Of a stretch of 44,990 bases of DNA, positions 26,598 through 33,795 are shown piece after piece. The position numbers were made by a program, and so were the translations under genes. The DNA is from an uncultured Alcaligenaceae bacterium (GTDB lineage: Bacteria; Pseudomonadota; Gammaproteobacteria; Burkholderiales; Burkholderiaceae_B), in the NCBI GenBank assembly GCA_937952975.1, contig CALFXX010000002.1, positions 1 to 44,990 on the forward strand, in the 5' to 3' direction. The number at the start of each line of letters is the position of its first letter. Positions within the stretch are counted from its first letter, which is position 1. A model generated the notes under the pieces. It saw nothing but the letters and a program-made list of their open reading frames with translations, was not told where the DNA came from and did not search any database.

Positions 26598-26990
26598 TTG
26601 AGTTTAATCAGATTCACCCAATCTCCCATCACAACGGTCGCGACCGTACCCGTTACCGTAGCAGAATTACCTGAATTTTCAAGACGCGCAGCCAAATTAC
26701 TGAGAGAGGTCGAGCGCCAAGATATTATTTGCTTTCTTGCACACTCCCCCAAGAGCGGCGTACTCATTGAAGGATGCGGTGGCATACGCAAACTGCGTTG
26801 GCGTAGAGGCAACAAAGGTAAAAGCGGTGGGCTTCGTATCGTGTACTACTTTTGCAACGACCATATGCCGCTCTATCTCATCACACTTTTCGCGAAAGGC
26901 GATCGAGCAAATCTTACTCAGGCAGAACGCAATGACTTACGCGAATTGATAGATGAACTTGTCACGATCTCACTAAGGAAACTCAATTGA
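26598..26990 (+). CDS. RelE/HigB-2-type toxin
   Basis: A 130-residue protein whose core VAELPEFSRRAAKLLREVE, GVLIEGCGGIRKLRWRRGNKGKSGGLRIVYYFCND and PLYLITLFAKGDRANLTQAERNDLRELIDEL fits the HigB-2 branch of RelE/ParE toxins, ribosome-associated mRNA endonucleases. The conserved GIRKLRW and GGLRIVYY stretches carry the usual basic and aromatic active-site residues. The only in-frame start ahead of the domain is TTG 26598, with GGA eight bases upstream; relatives start nearer residue 18, so part of the N-terminus may not be translated. The stop overlaps the antitoxin start by four bases (TTGA). Confidence 0.85.
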   Translation: MSLIRFTQSPITTVATVPVTVAELPEFSRRAAKLLREVERQDIICFLAHSPKSGVLIEGCGGIRKLRWRRGNKGKSGGLRIVYYFCNDHMPLYLITLFAKGDRANLTQAERNDLRELIDELVTISLRKLN

Positions 26991-27280
26991 CAGCAGCCTT
27001 CAACAGTATCAAGCGTGGCCTGACTCAAGCGATCGAACATGCAAGCGGTCGCCCTCAAGCGGCTGTGATTCATCGCCCGCGCATCATTGACCTTAAAGCC
27101 CTAAGACAGAAGTGCGGCATGACACAAGAACAGTTCGCGGCTCAATTTGGCTTTTCAACGGCAACACTCAGGCACTGGGAGCGCGGCGACCGCAGCCCGC
27201 GGGGTGCATCTTTGGTGCTCTTGAATGTGATTGATCACAACCCTGGCGCTGTGATTGCCGCCTTAACAGCGAAACGTTGA
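26987..27280 (+). CDS. HigA-type antitoxin with XRE helix-turn-helix
   Basis: A 97-residue DNA-binding antitoxin. The helix-turn-helix IIDLKALRQKCGMTQEQFAAQFGFSTATLRHWERGDRSPRGASLVLL (about residues 33-77) is a typical Xre/HigA domain; the N-terminal third probably contacts the toxin. The start is TTG, overlapping the toxin stop, so translation is coupled, and the toxin-first order is the HigBA arrangement. It should neutralise the toxin and repress the shared promoter. Five bases after its stop the right direct repeat begins. Confidence 0.87.
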   Translation: MTAAFNSIKRGLTQAIEHASGRPQAAVIHRPRIIDLKALRQKCGMTQEQFAAQFGFSTATLRHWERGDRSPRGASLVLLNVIDHNPGAVIAALTAKR

Positions 27281-27285
27281 GCAGC

Positions 27286-27360
27286 GCCAACACCGCCGCA
27301 GAACTGTGTGCGGCGGTGTTGCGCGCTAAGTTTTAGTGGTTGTCGCGCGGCACGGCGCTG
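27286..27360 (+). repeat. Right direct repeat (esterase-tail copy joined to dehydratase 3' end)
   Basis: This copy of 26250-26323 could be read as ANTAAELCAAVLRAKF followed by a stop, i.e. the end of an esterase gene with no gene in front of it. It merges into the convergent 3' end of the dehydratase gene (stop at 27333-27335). Confidence 0.75.
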
Positions 27361-29081
27361 CCGCTGTTGCCCACCAAGAAATCCAAGTCAACGCCATCGT
27401 TGGCTTGGTTCACGTGATCGACATATAACTTGTAGTAGCCGCGATTCATTGGTGGCTCGGGGGCTTTCCATTTTTCTTTGCGTGCAGCCAAAATCTCGTC
27501 GCTGACGTCTAAATGCAAGCGCCGTTTGGCTACATCAAGTTCAATCATGTCGCCGTTTTCAACTAAGGCTAAAGGCCCACCAGCGGCCGCCTCTGGGGCG
27601 ACGTGCAAAATCACTGTACCGTAAGCTGTGCCACTCATGCGCGCATCCGAGATGCGAATCATGTCTGTGATGCCCTTTTTAAGGATCTTGGGTGGCAGCG
27701 GCATGTTGCCAACCTCTGCCATGCCGGGATAGCCTTTCGGTCCGCAGTTTTTTAGCACCATGATGCAAGTTTCATCGATATCCAATTTAGGGCTGTCGAT
27801 GCGCTTATGAAAATCTTCGATGTTTTCAAAAACCACTGCGCGGCCGCGATGCTTGAGTAATTTTTTAGTCGCTGCCGAGGGTTTAATAATCGCGCCATCC
27901 GGGCATAAGTTGCCTCGCAACACGGCGATACCCGTATTCTTTTTAAAGGGCTTTTCAAACGTCGTGATCACATCGCGGTTGTAGCACTCGGCTTTCTTGA
28001 CGTTATCCCAAAGCGACTGACCATTCACGGTTAATGCTTTTTTATTCAATAAGCCTTGCTCGCCCAACGTGCGTAACACCACAGGCAAACCACCGGCGTA
28101 GCAGAAGTCTTCCATGAGGTACTTACCACTTGGCATCAAGTTCAACAGCGTGTGCACGTCACGACCAAACTTATCCCAATCATCGATGTCAAGTTTGACA
28201 CCAATACGTCGAGCAATTGCGATCAGGTGAATCACCGCGTTGGTTGAACCACCAATCGCGGCGTTGGTACGAATCGCGTTTTCAAACGCCTGACGCGTCA
28301 AAATTTTATCAAGTGTCAGATTATCTTTAACCATCTGCACAATACGGCGCCCCGACTCACGCGCCAGCACATTGCGCCGCGCATCTACAGCGGGATAAGT
28401 AGCATTACCTGGCAAGGCCACGCCTAAAGACTCAACCATACTGGCCATCGTCGAGGCTGTGCCCATCACCATGCAATGCCCATGCGAACGATGCATGCAG
28501 GATTCAGCTTCGTGAAATTCGTCGAGCGTCATCTTGCCTGCACGCACATCTTCAGACATTGACCAGGTGTTGGTGCCTGACCCAATATCCGTACCGCGAT
28601 ATTTACCGTTGAGCATGGGGCCACCCGACACGCCGATCGTCGGGATATTGACACTCGCTGCACCCATCAAGAGTGAAGGCGTCGTCTTATCGCAACCAAA
28701 CAGCAACACCACGCCATCCAATGGGTTAGCCCGAATCGTTTCTTCAACATCCATGCTGGCCAAATTGCGCAACAACATGGCGGTTGGTCGCACAAGCGTT
28801 TCACCGATTGAGGTTACCGGAAACTCAAGTGGAAACCCACCCGCTTCAAGCACACCTTGGCGGACCTGATCTGCCAACAACCTGAAATGCGAATTACAAG
28901 GTGTCAGTTCAGACCAGGTGTTACAAATACCAATGACGGGTCGCCCATCGAACTGATCGTGCGGGATACCACGATTTTTTGTCCAGCTTCGATAGATAAA
29001 CCCGTAAATATCATTGCGCGAAAACCACTGGCTTGAACGGCTTGGTGCTGCCGGTTTTTTGCTTTTCTCTGACTTCGCCAT
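27333..29081 (-). CDS. IlvD/Edd-family sugar-acid dehydratase (L-arabinonate/D-xylonate dehydratase-like)
   Basis: A 582-residue iron-sulfur dehydratase expected to turn an aldonic acid into its 2-keto-3-deoxy acid. The 2Fe-2S ligands are Cys62 (TPCNSH), Cys130 (FGCDKTTP) and Cys203 (GHCMVMGTAS); Lys132 next to Cys130 is the residue carbamylated to bind magnesium in this family. ICNTWSELTPCNSHF and MHRSHGHCMVMGTASTM mark the pentonate-dehydratase branch rather than true IlvD. The substrate is uncertain: arabinonate, xylonate, fuconate and galactonate enzymes are all similar. It follows the FAH hydrolase in the same direction with a hairpin in the gap and a good ribosome site (CAGGAG). Confidence 0.9.
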   Translation of the reverse strand: MAKSEKSKKPAAPSRSSQWFSRNDIYGFIYRSWTKNRGIPHDQFDGRPVIGICNTWSELTPCNSHFRLLADQVRQGVLEAGGFPLEFPVTSIGETLVRPTAMLLRNLASMDVEETIRANPLDGVVLLFGCDKTTPSLLMGAASVNIPTIGVSGGPMLNGKYRGTDIGSGTNTWSMSEDVRAGKMTLDEFHEAESCMHRSHGHCMVMGTASTMASMVESLGVALPGNATYPAVDARRNVLARESGRRIVQMVKDNLTLDKILTRQAFENAIRTNAAIGGSTNAVIHLIAIARRIGVKLDIDDWDKFGRDVHTLLNLMPSGKYLMEDFCYAGGLPVVLRTLGEQGLLNKKALTVNGQSLWDNVKKAECYNRDVITTFEKPFKKNTGIAVLRGNLCPDGAIIKPSAATKKLLKHRGRAVVFENIEDFHKRIDSPKLDIDETCIMVLKNCGPKGYPGMAEVGNMPLPPKILKKGITDMIRISDARMSGTAYGTVILHVAPEAAAGGPLALVENGDMIELDVAKRRLHLDVSDEILAARKEKWKAPEPPMNRGYYKLYVDHVNQANDGVDLDFLVGNSGSAVPRDNH

Positions 29082-29110
29082 TCAAGACTCCTGAGTGATC
29101 TTCTATTGGT

Positions 29111-29164
29111 TCTCACCCCTCACGAGCATGCCTTTTGGTAAGAGCATGCACCTGAGGGGTGAGA
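29111..29164. promoter_or_regulatory. Long perfect stem-loop between the FAH hydrolase and dehydratase genes
   Basis: Perfect 12-bp arms TCTCACCCCTCA (29111-29122) and TGAGGGGTGAGA (29153-29164), with an inner GCATGC/GCATGC pair. There is no T-run on either strand. In the minus-strand transcript it lies in the dehydratase leader, about 30 bases before the ATG. It may adjust stability or expression within the operon. Confidence 0.7.
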
Positions 29165-29187
29165 GATTACGACTGCGATAAAGTGAC

Positions 29188-30039
29188 TTACTTTTTAAAC
29201 GCGACAACTTTTTGTGATTGCTGACCAAGGCCTTCAATCCCCAGCGTCATCACATCACCTGCTTTCAGGTAACGTGGCTTAGGCTTGACGCCCATCCCAA
29301 CACCAGGAGGCGTACCGGTTGTAATGATGTCGCCTGGCATCAGTGTTGTGAATTCACTAACGTAGCTGATGATGGTGGCCGCATCAAAAATCATGGTCTT
29401 GGTGTTGCCGGTTTGAAAACGCTTACCGTTCACATCAAGCCACATATCTAATTTTTGTGGATCTTTGATTTCGTCGGTGGTCACCAACCAAGGGCCAACT
29501 GGGCCAAAGGTATCGCAACCTTTGCCCTTATCCCACGTGCCGCCACGCTCGATTTGGTATTCACGCTCTGACACGTCGTTCACCACGCAATAGCCCGCCA
29601 CATGCTTGAGTGCATCTTTTTTGCTGACGTAACGCGCTTTTTTACCGATCACGATACCGAGTTCGACTTCCCAATCTGATTTTTTTGAACCCTTGGGCAA
29701 CATCACATTGTCGTTCGGGCCAGTCAGGCTAGTATCAGCCTTGTAAAACATGATGGGCTCTTTCGGGATTGGCATGCCGGCTTCTTCGGCATGATCTGAG
29801 TAGTTCAAACCAATCGCCAAAAACTTACCCATGTTGGCGATCGGCACGCCGAAACGTGGTTTGCCCTTTACGAGGGGCAAGGTGCTAGTTTTAATCTTAG
29901 CGAGCTTCTTTAAGGCTGCAGAAGACAACTGATCATTGGTGATATCTGCGATCACGCCTGACAAGTCACGCAGTTTGCCTTCTTTATCAATCAAACCTGG
30001 TTTTTCTTTACCCTTGGCACCGTAGCGTACGAGTTTCAT
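29188..30039 (-). CDS. Fumarylacetoacetate hydrolase family protein (diketo-deoxy-acid hydrolase-like)
   Basis: A 283-residue FAH-fold enzyme. Signatures are FLAIGLNYSDHAEEAGMPIP, EPIMFYKADTSLTGPNDNV, the metal-binding DWEVELGIVIGK (Glu residues) with the Asp of CVVNDVSEREYQ, and the closing PGDIITTGTPPGVGMG. Homologues include 2,4-diketo-3-deoxy-L-fuconate hydrolase, which splits a C-C bond to pyruvate plus a 2-hydroxy acid. The flanking SDR and dehydratase make that role likely here. GAAGGA precedes the ATG. Annotations such as ureidoglycolate lyase for this subfamily fit the context less well. Confidence 0.88.
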   Translation of the reverse strand: MKLVRYGAKGKEKPGLIDKEGKLRDLSGVIADITNDQLSSAALKKLAKIKTSTLPLVKGKPRFGVPIANMGKFLAIGLNYSDHAEEAGMPIPKEPIMFYKADTSLTGPNDNVMLPKGSKKSDWEVELGIVIGKKARYVSKKDALKHVAGYCVVNDVSEREYQIERGGTWDKGKGCDTFGPVGPWLVTTDEIKDPQKLDMWLDVNGKRFQTGNTKTMIFDAATIISYVSEFTTLMPGDIITTGTPPGVGMGVKPKPRYLKAGDVMTLGIEGLGQQSQKVVAFKK

Positions 30040-30158
30040 GCAGTTTCCTTCGTGTTGAAAAAATAAAAATAAAGAGCGAGCGATTCAATCAATCAAAATA
30101 CAGAACAAACAAAATTCTTATCCCAAGTCATTGCACTCACGTCGTTGCATCGCAAGCA

Positions 30159-30908
30159 TTACAACGACCAACCACCGTCAATAATCTGCGAGGTACCCGT
30201 TGTAAACGACGACTCGTCTGAAGCGAGATAGACCGCCAGATAAGCGATCTCTTCGGGCTTGCCAATACGACCGATTGGCTGACGGGATACGAACATGTCA
30301 CGCGCCTCTGCCGCCGTTTTGCCAGTTTGAGCAGACACGGCTTGAATACGATCACCTAATGAAGGAGACTCGATCGTACCTGGGCAGATAGCATTAAATC
30401 GGATGCCACGTGCAACGTAATCTGCGGCCAAGGCGCGCGTCAAACCAATCACTGCGGCTTTCGAGGCGCCGTAAATCACGCGATTGGGTGCGCCCTTAAT
30501 GTTAGAAGCCGCAGAGGCCATGTTGATGACACTGCCCTTGCCTTGCTCAAGCATGCCAGGCAAAAACGCACGGATCGTGCGATACATAGATTTGACGTTC
30601 AAATCCATGCTGAAATCCCAGTCAGCGTCGCTGACTTGCATGATGTCACCTTGATGCACGAAGCCCGCACAATTAAACAAGACATCAATCTTGCCAATCT
30701 TTTTTGCAAACGCATCGACGTCGGCTGTGCTTAATACATCAAGCGTGTGGGTCTTAATGTTAGGTACACCTTTATAGGCATCGAGCAGGTCTTGTTTAAT
30801 GTCGGTTGCCCAAACAGTCGCGCCTTCGCGAGCCATCGCCAGCGCACACGCACGGCCGATTCCTTGCCCTGAGGCGGTGACCAGAATTGTTTTTCCTTGC
30901 AAACGCAT
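30159..30908 (-). CDS. SDR oxidoreductase (2-keto-3-deoxy sugar-acid 4-dehydrogenase-like)
   Basis: A 249-residue classical short-chain dehydrogenase. The NAD-binding TASGQGIGRACA is at the N-terminus, Asp38 in ATDIKQD suggests NAD preference, and the NCAG motif follows. The catalytic Ser-Tyr-Lys are in MASAASN and YGASKAAVIGL, and the end is IIDGGWSL. It resembles 2-keto-3-deoxy-L-fuconate dehydrogenase, which oxidises C4 of the dehydratase product to give the FAH substrate. The ATG at 30908 (MRLQGKT) has AGGGACA upstream and is preferred to a start at 30935. The operator at 30936-30950 lies immediately upstream. Confidence 0.88.
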   Translation of the reverse strand: MRLQGKTILVTASGQGIGRACALAMAREGATVWATDIKQDLLDAYKGVPNIKTHTLDVLSTADVDAFAKKIGKIDVLFNCAGFVHQGDIMQVSDADWDFSMDLNVKSMYRTIRAFLPGMLEQGKGSVINMASAASNIKGAPNRVIYGASKAAVIGLTRALAADYVARGIRFNAICPGTIESPSLGDRIQAVSAQTGKTAAEARDMFVSRQPIGRIGKPEEIAYLAVYLASDESSFTTGTSQIIDGGWSL

Positions 30909-30935
30909 GCTGACTGTCCCTAATGATATTGCCAA

Positions 30936-30950
30936 ATTGGCTTGACCAAT
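30936..30950. promoter_or_regulatory. Candidate GntR/FadR-type operator, site 1
   Basis: ATTGGCTTGACCAAT, extended by matching flanks AA/TT, lies in the divergent promoter region, 27 bases from the SDR start and 28 bases from the regulator start. It matches site 2 (33673-33687) at 13 of 15 bases and has the TGGNNNNACCA-like form of FadR-family sites. Confidence 0.72.
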
Positions 30951-30978
30951 TTACCAGTTTTCGTGTCAAAATGAAATC

Positions 30979-31836
30979 ATGACGACCCAAGCCCTTGATA
31001 CTCGCCGTGTCTACCAACAGATTGCCGATCAGGTTTTACAACTGATCCAAGCTGGCGAGTTTGCCGTCAATAGCCGTTTGCCCTCTGAGCGCGACTTAGC
31101 TGAACAGTTCAAAGTCTCTCGCCCCTCAGTACGTGAAGCCTTAATCGCACTAGAAGTGATGGGTTTCGTACAGATCAAAATGGGTTCGGGGGTGTACGTG
31201 TGCAAGCCCAACCCGCGCAAACAAAGCAAGCCAAACGCGGTTAAAGAATTTGCCCCCTTTGAGCTCATTCAAGCGCGCGCACTGATCGAAGCTGAGATCG
31301 CGGCGCAAGCCGCTGCAAGTCGAACCCCTGATAATCTGCTTGAACTTGAACAGGCGTTGCAGAACATGGTGGTTTTAGCTGCAAAACAACAAAACCCTCT
31401 TGAAGCCGATCGTCAGTTTCATGCCGTCATGGCGCGCGCGACAGGCAACCAAGTCTTGGCGAGCCTCGTCGAACAAATGTTCGACGCCCGCATGGGGGTG
31501 CTCTTTTCGAGGCTTTCTAACTACTTCGATACCAAGGTCACGTGGGATCAAGCCATCAAAGAGCATCGCGCGGTGCTTCGCGCAGTCACCGCGCAAGATC
31601 CTGACCGCGCTCGCGCTGCGATGCGGCATCACATGGATCGCGCCTATAAGCGGTTTTCAGCAAGTTGGCTAAAAAATGCCGAGCCCGCAGGAGCCGGCAT
31701 TGGCGTGGATGGCACAACGCTGCCATCGGGCAGTCACGCGAGCAACACCCCGCGCACTCAAGTGTTAAGCGGAGCAGGTACAGCCAAACCAAAGCGCTCA
31801 GCAAAAGGCGCCAAGGCAGGTAAGAGCGAAGGGTGA
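30979..31836 (+). CDS. GntR-family transcriptional regulator, FadR/FCD type
   Basis: A 285-residue repressor-type regulator. The winged helix (RRVYQQIADQVLQLIQAGEF through LPSERDLAEQFKVSRPSVREALIALEVMGFVQIKMGSGVYV, about residues 8-73) is typical GntR. The FCD ligand domain follows (FELIQARALIEAEIAAQAA, ALQNMVVLAAKQQNPLEADRQFHAVMARATGN, IKEHRAVLRAVTAQDPDRARAAMRHHM). FCD proteins often bind small organic or sugar acids through a metal. Residues after about 232 form a low-complexity basic tail (KPKRSAKGAKAGK) unusual for the family. The last 79 bases overlap the convergent Ldh2 gene. It probably controls its own promoter and the whole cluster through the two 15-bp sites. Confidence 0.92.
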   Translation: MTTQALDTRRVYQQIADQVLQLIQAGEFAVNSRLPSERDLAEQFKVSRPSVREALIALEVMGFVQIKMGSGVYVCKPNPRKQSKPNAVKEFAPFELIQARALIEAEIAAQAAASRTPDNLLELEQALQNMVVLAAKQQNPLEADRQFHAVMARATGNQVLASLVEQMFDARMGVLFSRLSNYFDTKVTWDQAIKEHRAVLRAVTAQDPDRARAAMRHHMDRAYKRFSASWLKNAEPAGAGIGVDGTTLPSGSHASNTPRTQVLSGAGTAKPKRSAKGAKAGKSEG

Positions 31837-32834
31837 AGCCTGACCCCCGAAGCGAGTTGCGCTGCGCGCGCAGCGAGCCCTGCATGGCCTGGCAAACGCA
31901 CCCTAGAGACCCCCGGGCGCGGCGGATTCTGTAAGCAAGAATCCGCCAACTGATCCATCTGCCTTAAAAAGTCTTGCTTGCCGCCAAAGGCGTCGGGGTC
32001 GTACAACGTGATATTGATCGTCGCGCCCCACCCTTCTTTAGGATCGGCACGACCAAAGCCAGACAAACCACCGGTTAACGCTTCGACCATCAACCCTAAG
32101 CCAAAGCCTTTATGTCCATAGGTCAACCCGCCAATGGGCAAAATTGTGCCAGGTAGTGTTTGACTGAACACCGCCGGATCGTTGGTGGGCATGCCTTGCG
32201 CATCGAGCAACCACTCTTCGGCAAATTTCTCGCCAGCAGCGGCCTTGCGATTACTCATGCCGTTGGTCGTGATCGATGCCGAGATATCGATCAACACATC
32301 GCCGCGCGAACACGGAAACCCCATCGCAATCGGGTTAGGGGTGAAGACAGCACGCGTGCCGCCATACGGCGCCACACTTGCTACGTTGGGATCTGAACTG
32401 GCGAGCACCATCAAAAACCCTTCTCGGGCAGCACGCATCAAATACACGGCCAAACAGGCGATGTGATGGCTACGCTTAATCGCGAGTGACGCCACGCCTA
32501 ACTCGCGCGCGGCCGGAATCAATACATCGAGCCCACGCTCAATTAACCAAGGCCCGGGTAAGCGCATACCATCCCACAACTGCGCGGCGGGCTTGGCGCT
32601 CACCACGCGGTACTCGCCCTCGCGGGTCATGCCGTCTGCTTCAACATCTTTCAGGTAGCCCGGCAAAAGCGCCAAGCCATGCGTATCATGACCAAGCAAG
32701 TCACCCTCAACCAGCGTTTGCGCAACCACCAGTGACATATCAGGATCGAGCCCGGCCGCGATCAAGAGGTGATTGGCCCATTGAACAAGCGCTTCGCTTG
32801 AATAGGCCGGACGTGCAGCGCTGACTTGAGTCAT
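31758..32834 (-). CDS. Ldh2/malate dehydrogenase-family oxidoreductase
   Basis: A 358-residue NAD(P)-dependent 2-hydroxyacid or ketoacid reductase of the MDH2/LDH2 (YlbC/YiaK) family. Typical blocks are LVEGDLLGHDTHGLALLPGYL, IKRSHHIACLAVYLMRAA, SSDPNVASVAPYGGTRAVFTPNPIAMGFP, DISASITTNGM and LPIGGLTYGHKGFGLGLMVEALTGGLSGFG. The family includes lactate, malate, sulfolactate and 2,3-diketogulonate enzymes, so the substrate is not readable. It lies 22 bases after the SDR2 gene, so the two share a transcript. The 3' end overlaps the regulator gene by 79 bases; the conserved C-terminus (LASGVRLHPSLLPALAPFAERFGL) lies just in that overlap. Confidence 0.88.
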   Translation of the reverse strand: MTQVSAARPAYSSEALVQWANHLLIAAGLDPDMSLVVAQTLVEGDLLGHDTHGLALLPGYLKDVEADGMTREGEYRVVSAKPAAQLWDGMRLPGPWLIERGLDVLIPAARELGVASLAIKRSHHIACLAVYLMRAAREGFLMVLASSDPNVASVAPYGGTRAVFTPNPIAMGFPCSRGDVLIDISASITTNGMSNRKAAAGEKFAEEWLLDAQGMPTNDPAVFSQTLPGTILPIGGLTYGHKGFGLGLMVEALTGGLSGFGRADPKEGWGATINITLYDPDAFGGKQDFLRQMDQLADSCLQNPPRPGVSRVRLPGHAGLAARAAQLASGVRLHPSLLPALAPFAERFGLAVPAPLNT

Positions 32835-32856
32835 GACAATCTCTTTCTAAAAAAGC

Positions 32857-33624
32857 TTAATACGTTGCGCGACCACCTGAAATATCAAACACGGCACCCG
32901 TCGAAAAACTGACTTCGTCAGACGACAGCCAAGCAACCAAGTTCGCAATTTCTTGCACTTCACCAAAACGATTCATCGGAATCTTAGACAACATGAAGTC
33001 GATATGCTGCTGCGTCATCTGCGCAAACATGCCGGTTTTAACTGCTGCGGGCGTGATGCAATTGACTTTAATCTCGGTGTTGGCAAGCTCTTTACCTAAG
33101 GATTTAGTGAGACCCATCACAGCGGCCTTTGACGCACTATAGGCAGAAGCATTGGGATTGCCTTCTTTGCCTGCGACCGAGGCGATATTGACAATGCGTC
33201 CATAGCCCTTGCCACCGTTCGCTTGCTTCATGAGAGGTGCGATCGCGCGACAAGTCAAAAACGTGCCACGCACATTGATGTCAAAGACACGATTCCACTC
33301 ATCGACCGGGTAATCGATCACCGTCACATTAGGGCCCGTGATACCAGCGCTATTGACCAAAATATCAATTGAAGACCCAAACGCAAGCGTCGCCTTCACG
33401 GCCTGCGCGACCGAGTGCTCATCAGATACGTCGACTTGCACCCCGTGGGCCGAAGCACCTAAGCGCGCCTGAGCCTCAGACAAGCTTTTAGCATCGCGAT
33501 CCCAAATGGTCACTGTTGCACCGCCGCCGATCAGCCGCGCCGCACAGGCCTCACCAATCCCAGCTGCACCACCGGTAATGACTGCATGTTTGCCAGAAAA
33601 ATCGTATTGGGCCGGTTTAGACAT
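32857..33624 (-). CDS. SDR family oxidoreductase (second)
   Basis: A 255-residue classical SDR. ITGGAAGIGEACA binds the cofactor, Asp42 in IWDRDAKS favours NAD, NSAG is present, and the catalytic Ser and YSASKAAVMGLTK Tyr/Lys follow. The end FDISGGRATY is typical of sugar or polyol dehydrogenases. In this setting it could oxidise an imported sugar or polyol, the step before lactone opening and dehydration, but no lactonase is seen. The ribosome site is AAGGCGA. It is first in the leftward transcript from the second operator region and precedes the Ldh2 gene. Confidence 0.88.
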   Translation of the reverse strand: MSKPAQYDFSGKHAVITGGAAGIGEACAARLIGGGATVTIWDRDAKSLSEAQARLGASAHGVQVDVSDEHSVAQAVKATLAFGSSIDILVNSAGITGPNVTVIDYPVDEWNRVFDINVRGTFLTCRAIAPLMKQANGGKGYGRIVNIASVAGKEGNPNASAYSASKAAVMGLTKSLGKELANTEIKVNCITPAAVKTGMFAQMTQQHIDFMLSKIPMNRFGEVQEIANLVAWLSSDEVSFSTGAVFDISGGRATY

Positions 33625-33672
33625 CGTATTCGCCTTGAATTGGTTAAGGGTTTTCCCGTTTTATACAAAAAA

Positions 33673-33687
33673 ATTGGTCAGACCAAT
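33673..33687. promoter_or_regulatory. Candidate GntR/FadR-type operator, site 2
   Basis: ATTGGTCAGACCAAT has perfect 7-bp arms around a central A, within the longer AATTGGTCAGACCAATT. It lies 48 bases from the SDR2 start and 108 bases from the D-2-hydroxyacid dehydrogenase start, in their divergent promoter region. Confidence 0.78.
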
Positions 33688-33795
33688 TGCTCTGTAGGTT
33701 CAACCATAATATCCTTTGCCATCGCAAGTCAAACAAACAATCGCCGCGCACAGTTGTTTTGCACGGCTCGCATTCAGCCAAAGGCCGCTCGCATC

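Noticed and set aside
26486..26674. A 62-codon frame just before and into the toxin gene.
   Set aside because: It spans the candidate operator and overlaps the toxin gene out of frame, and has no recognisable domain.
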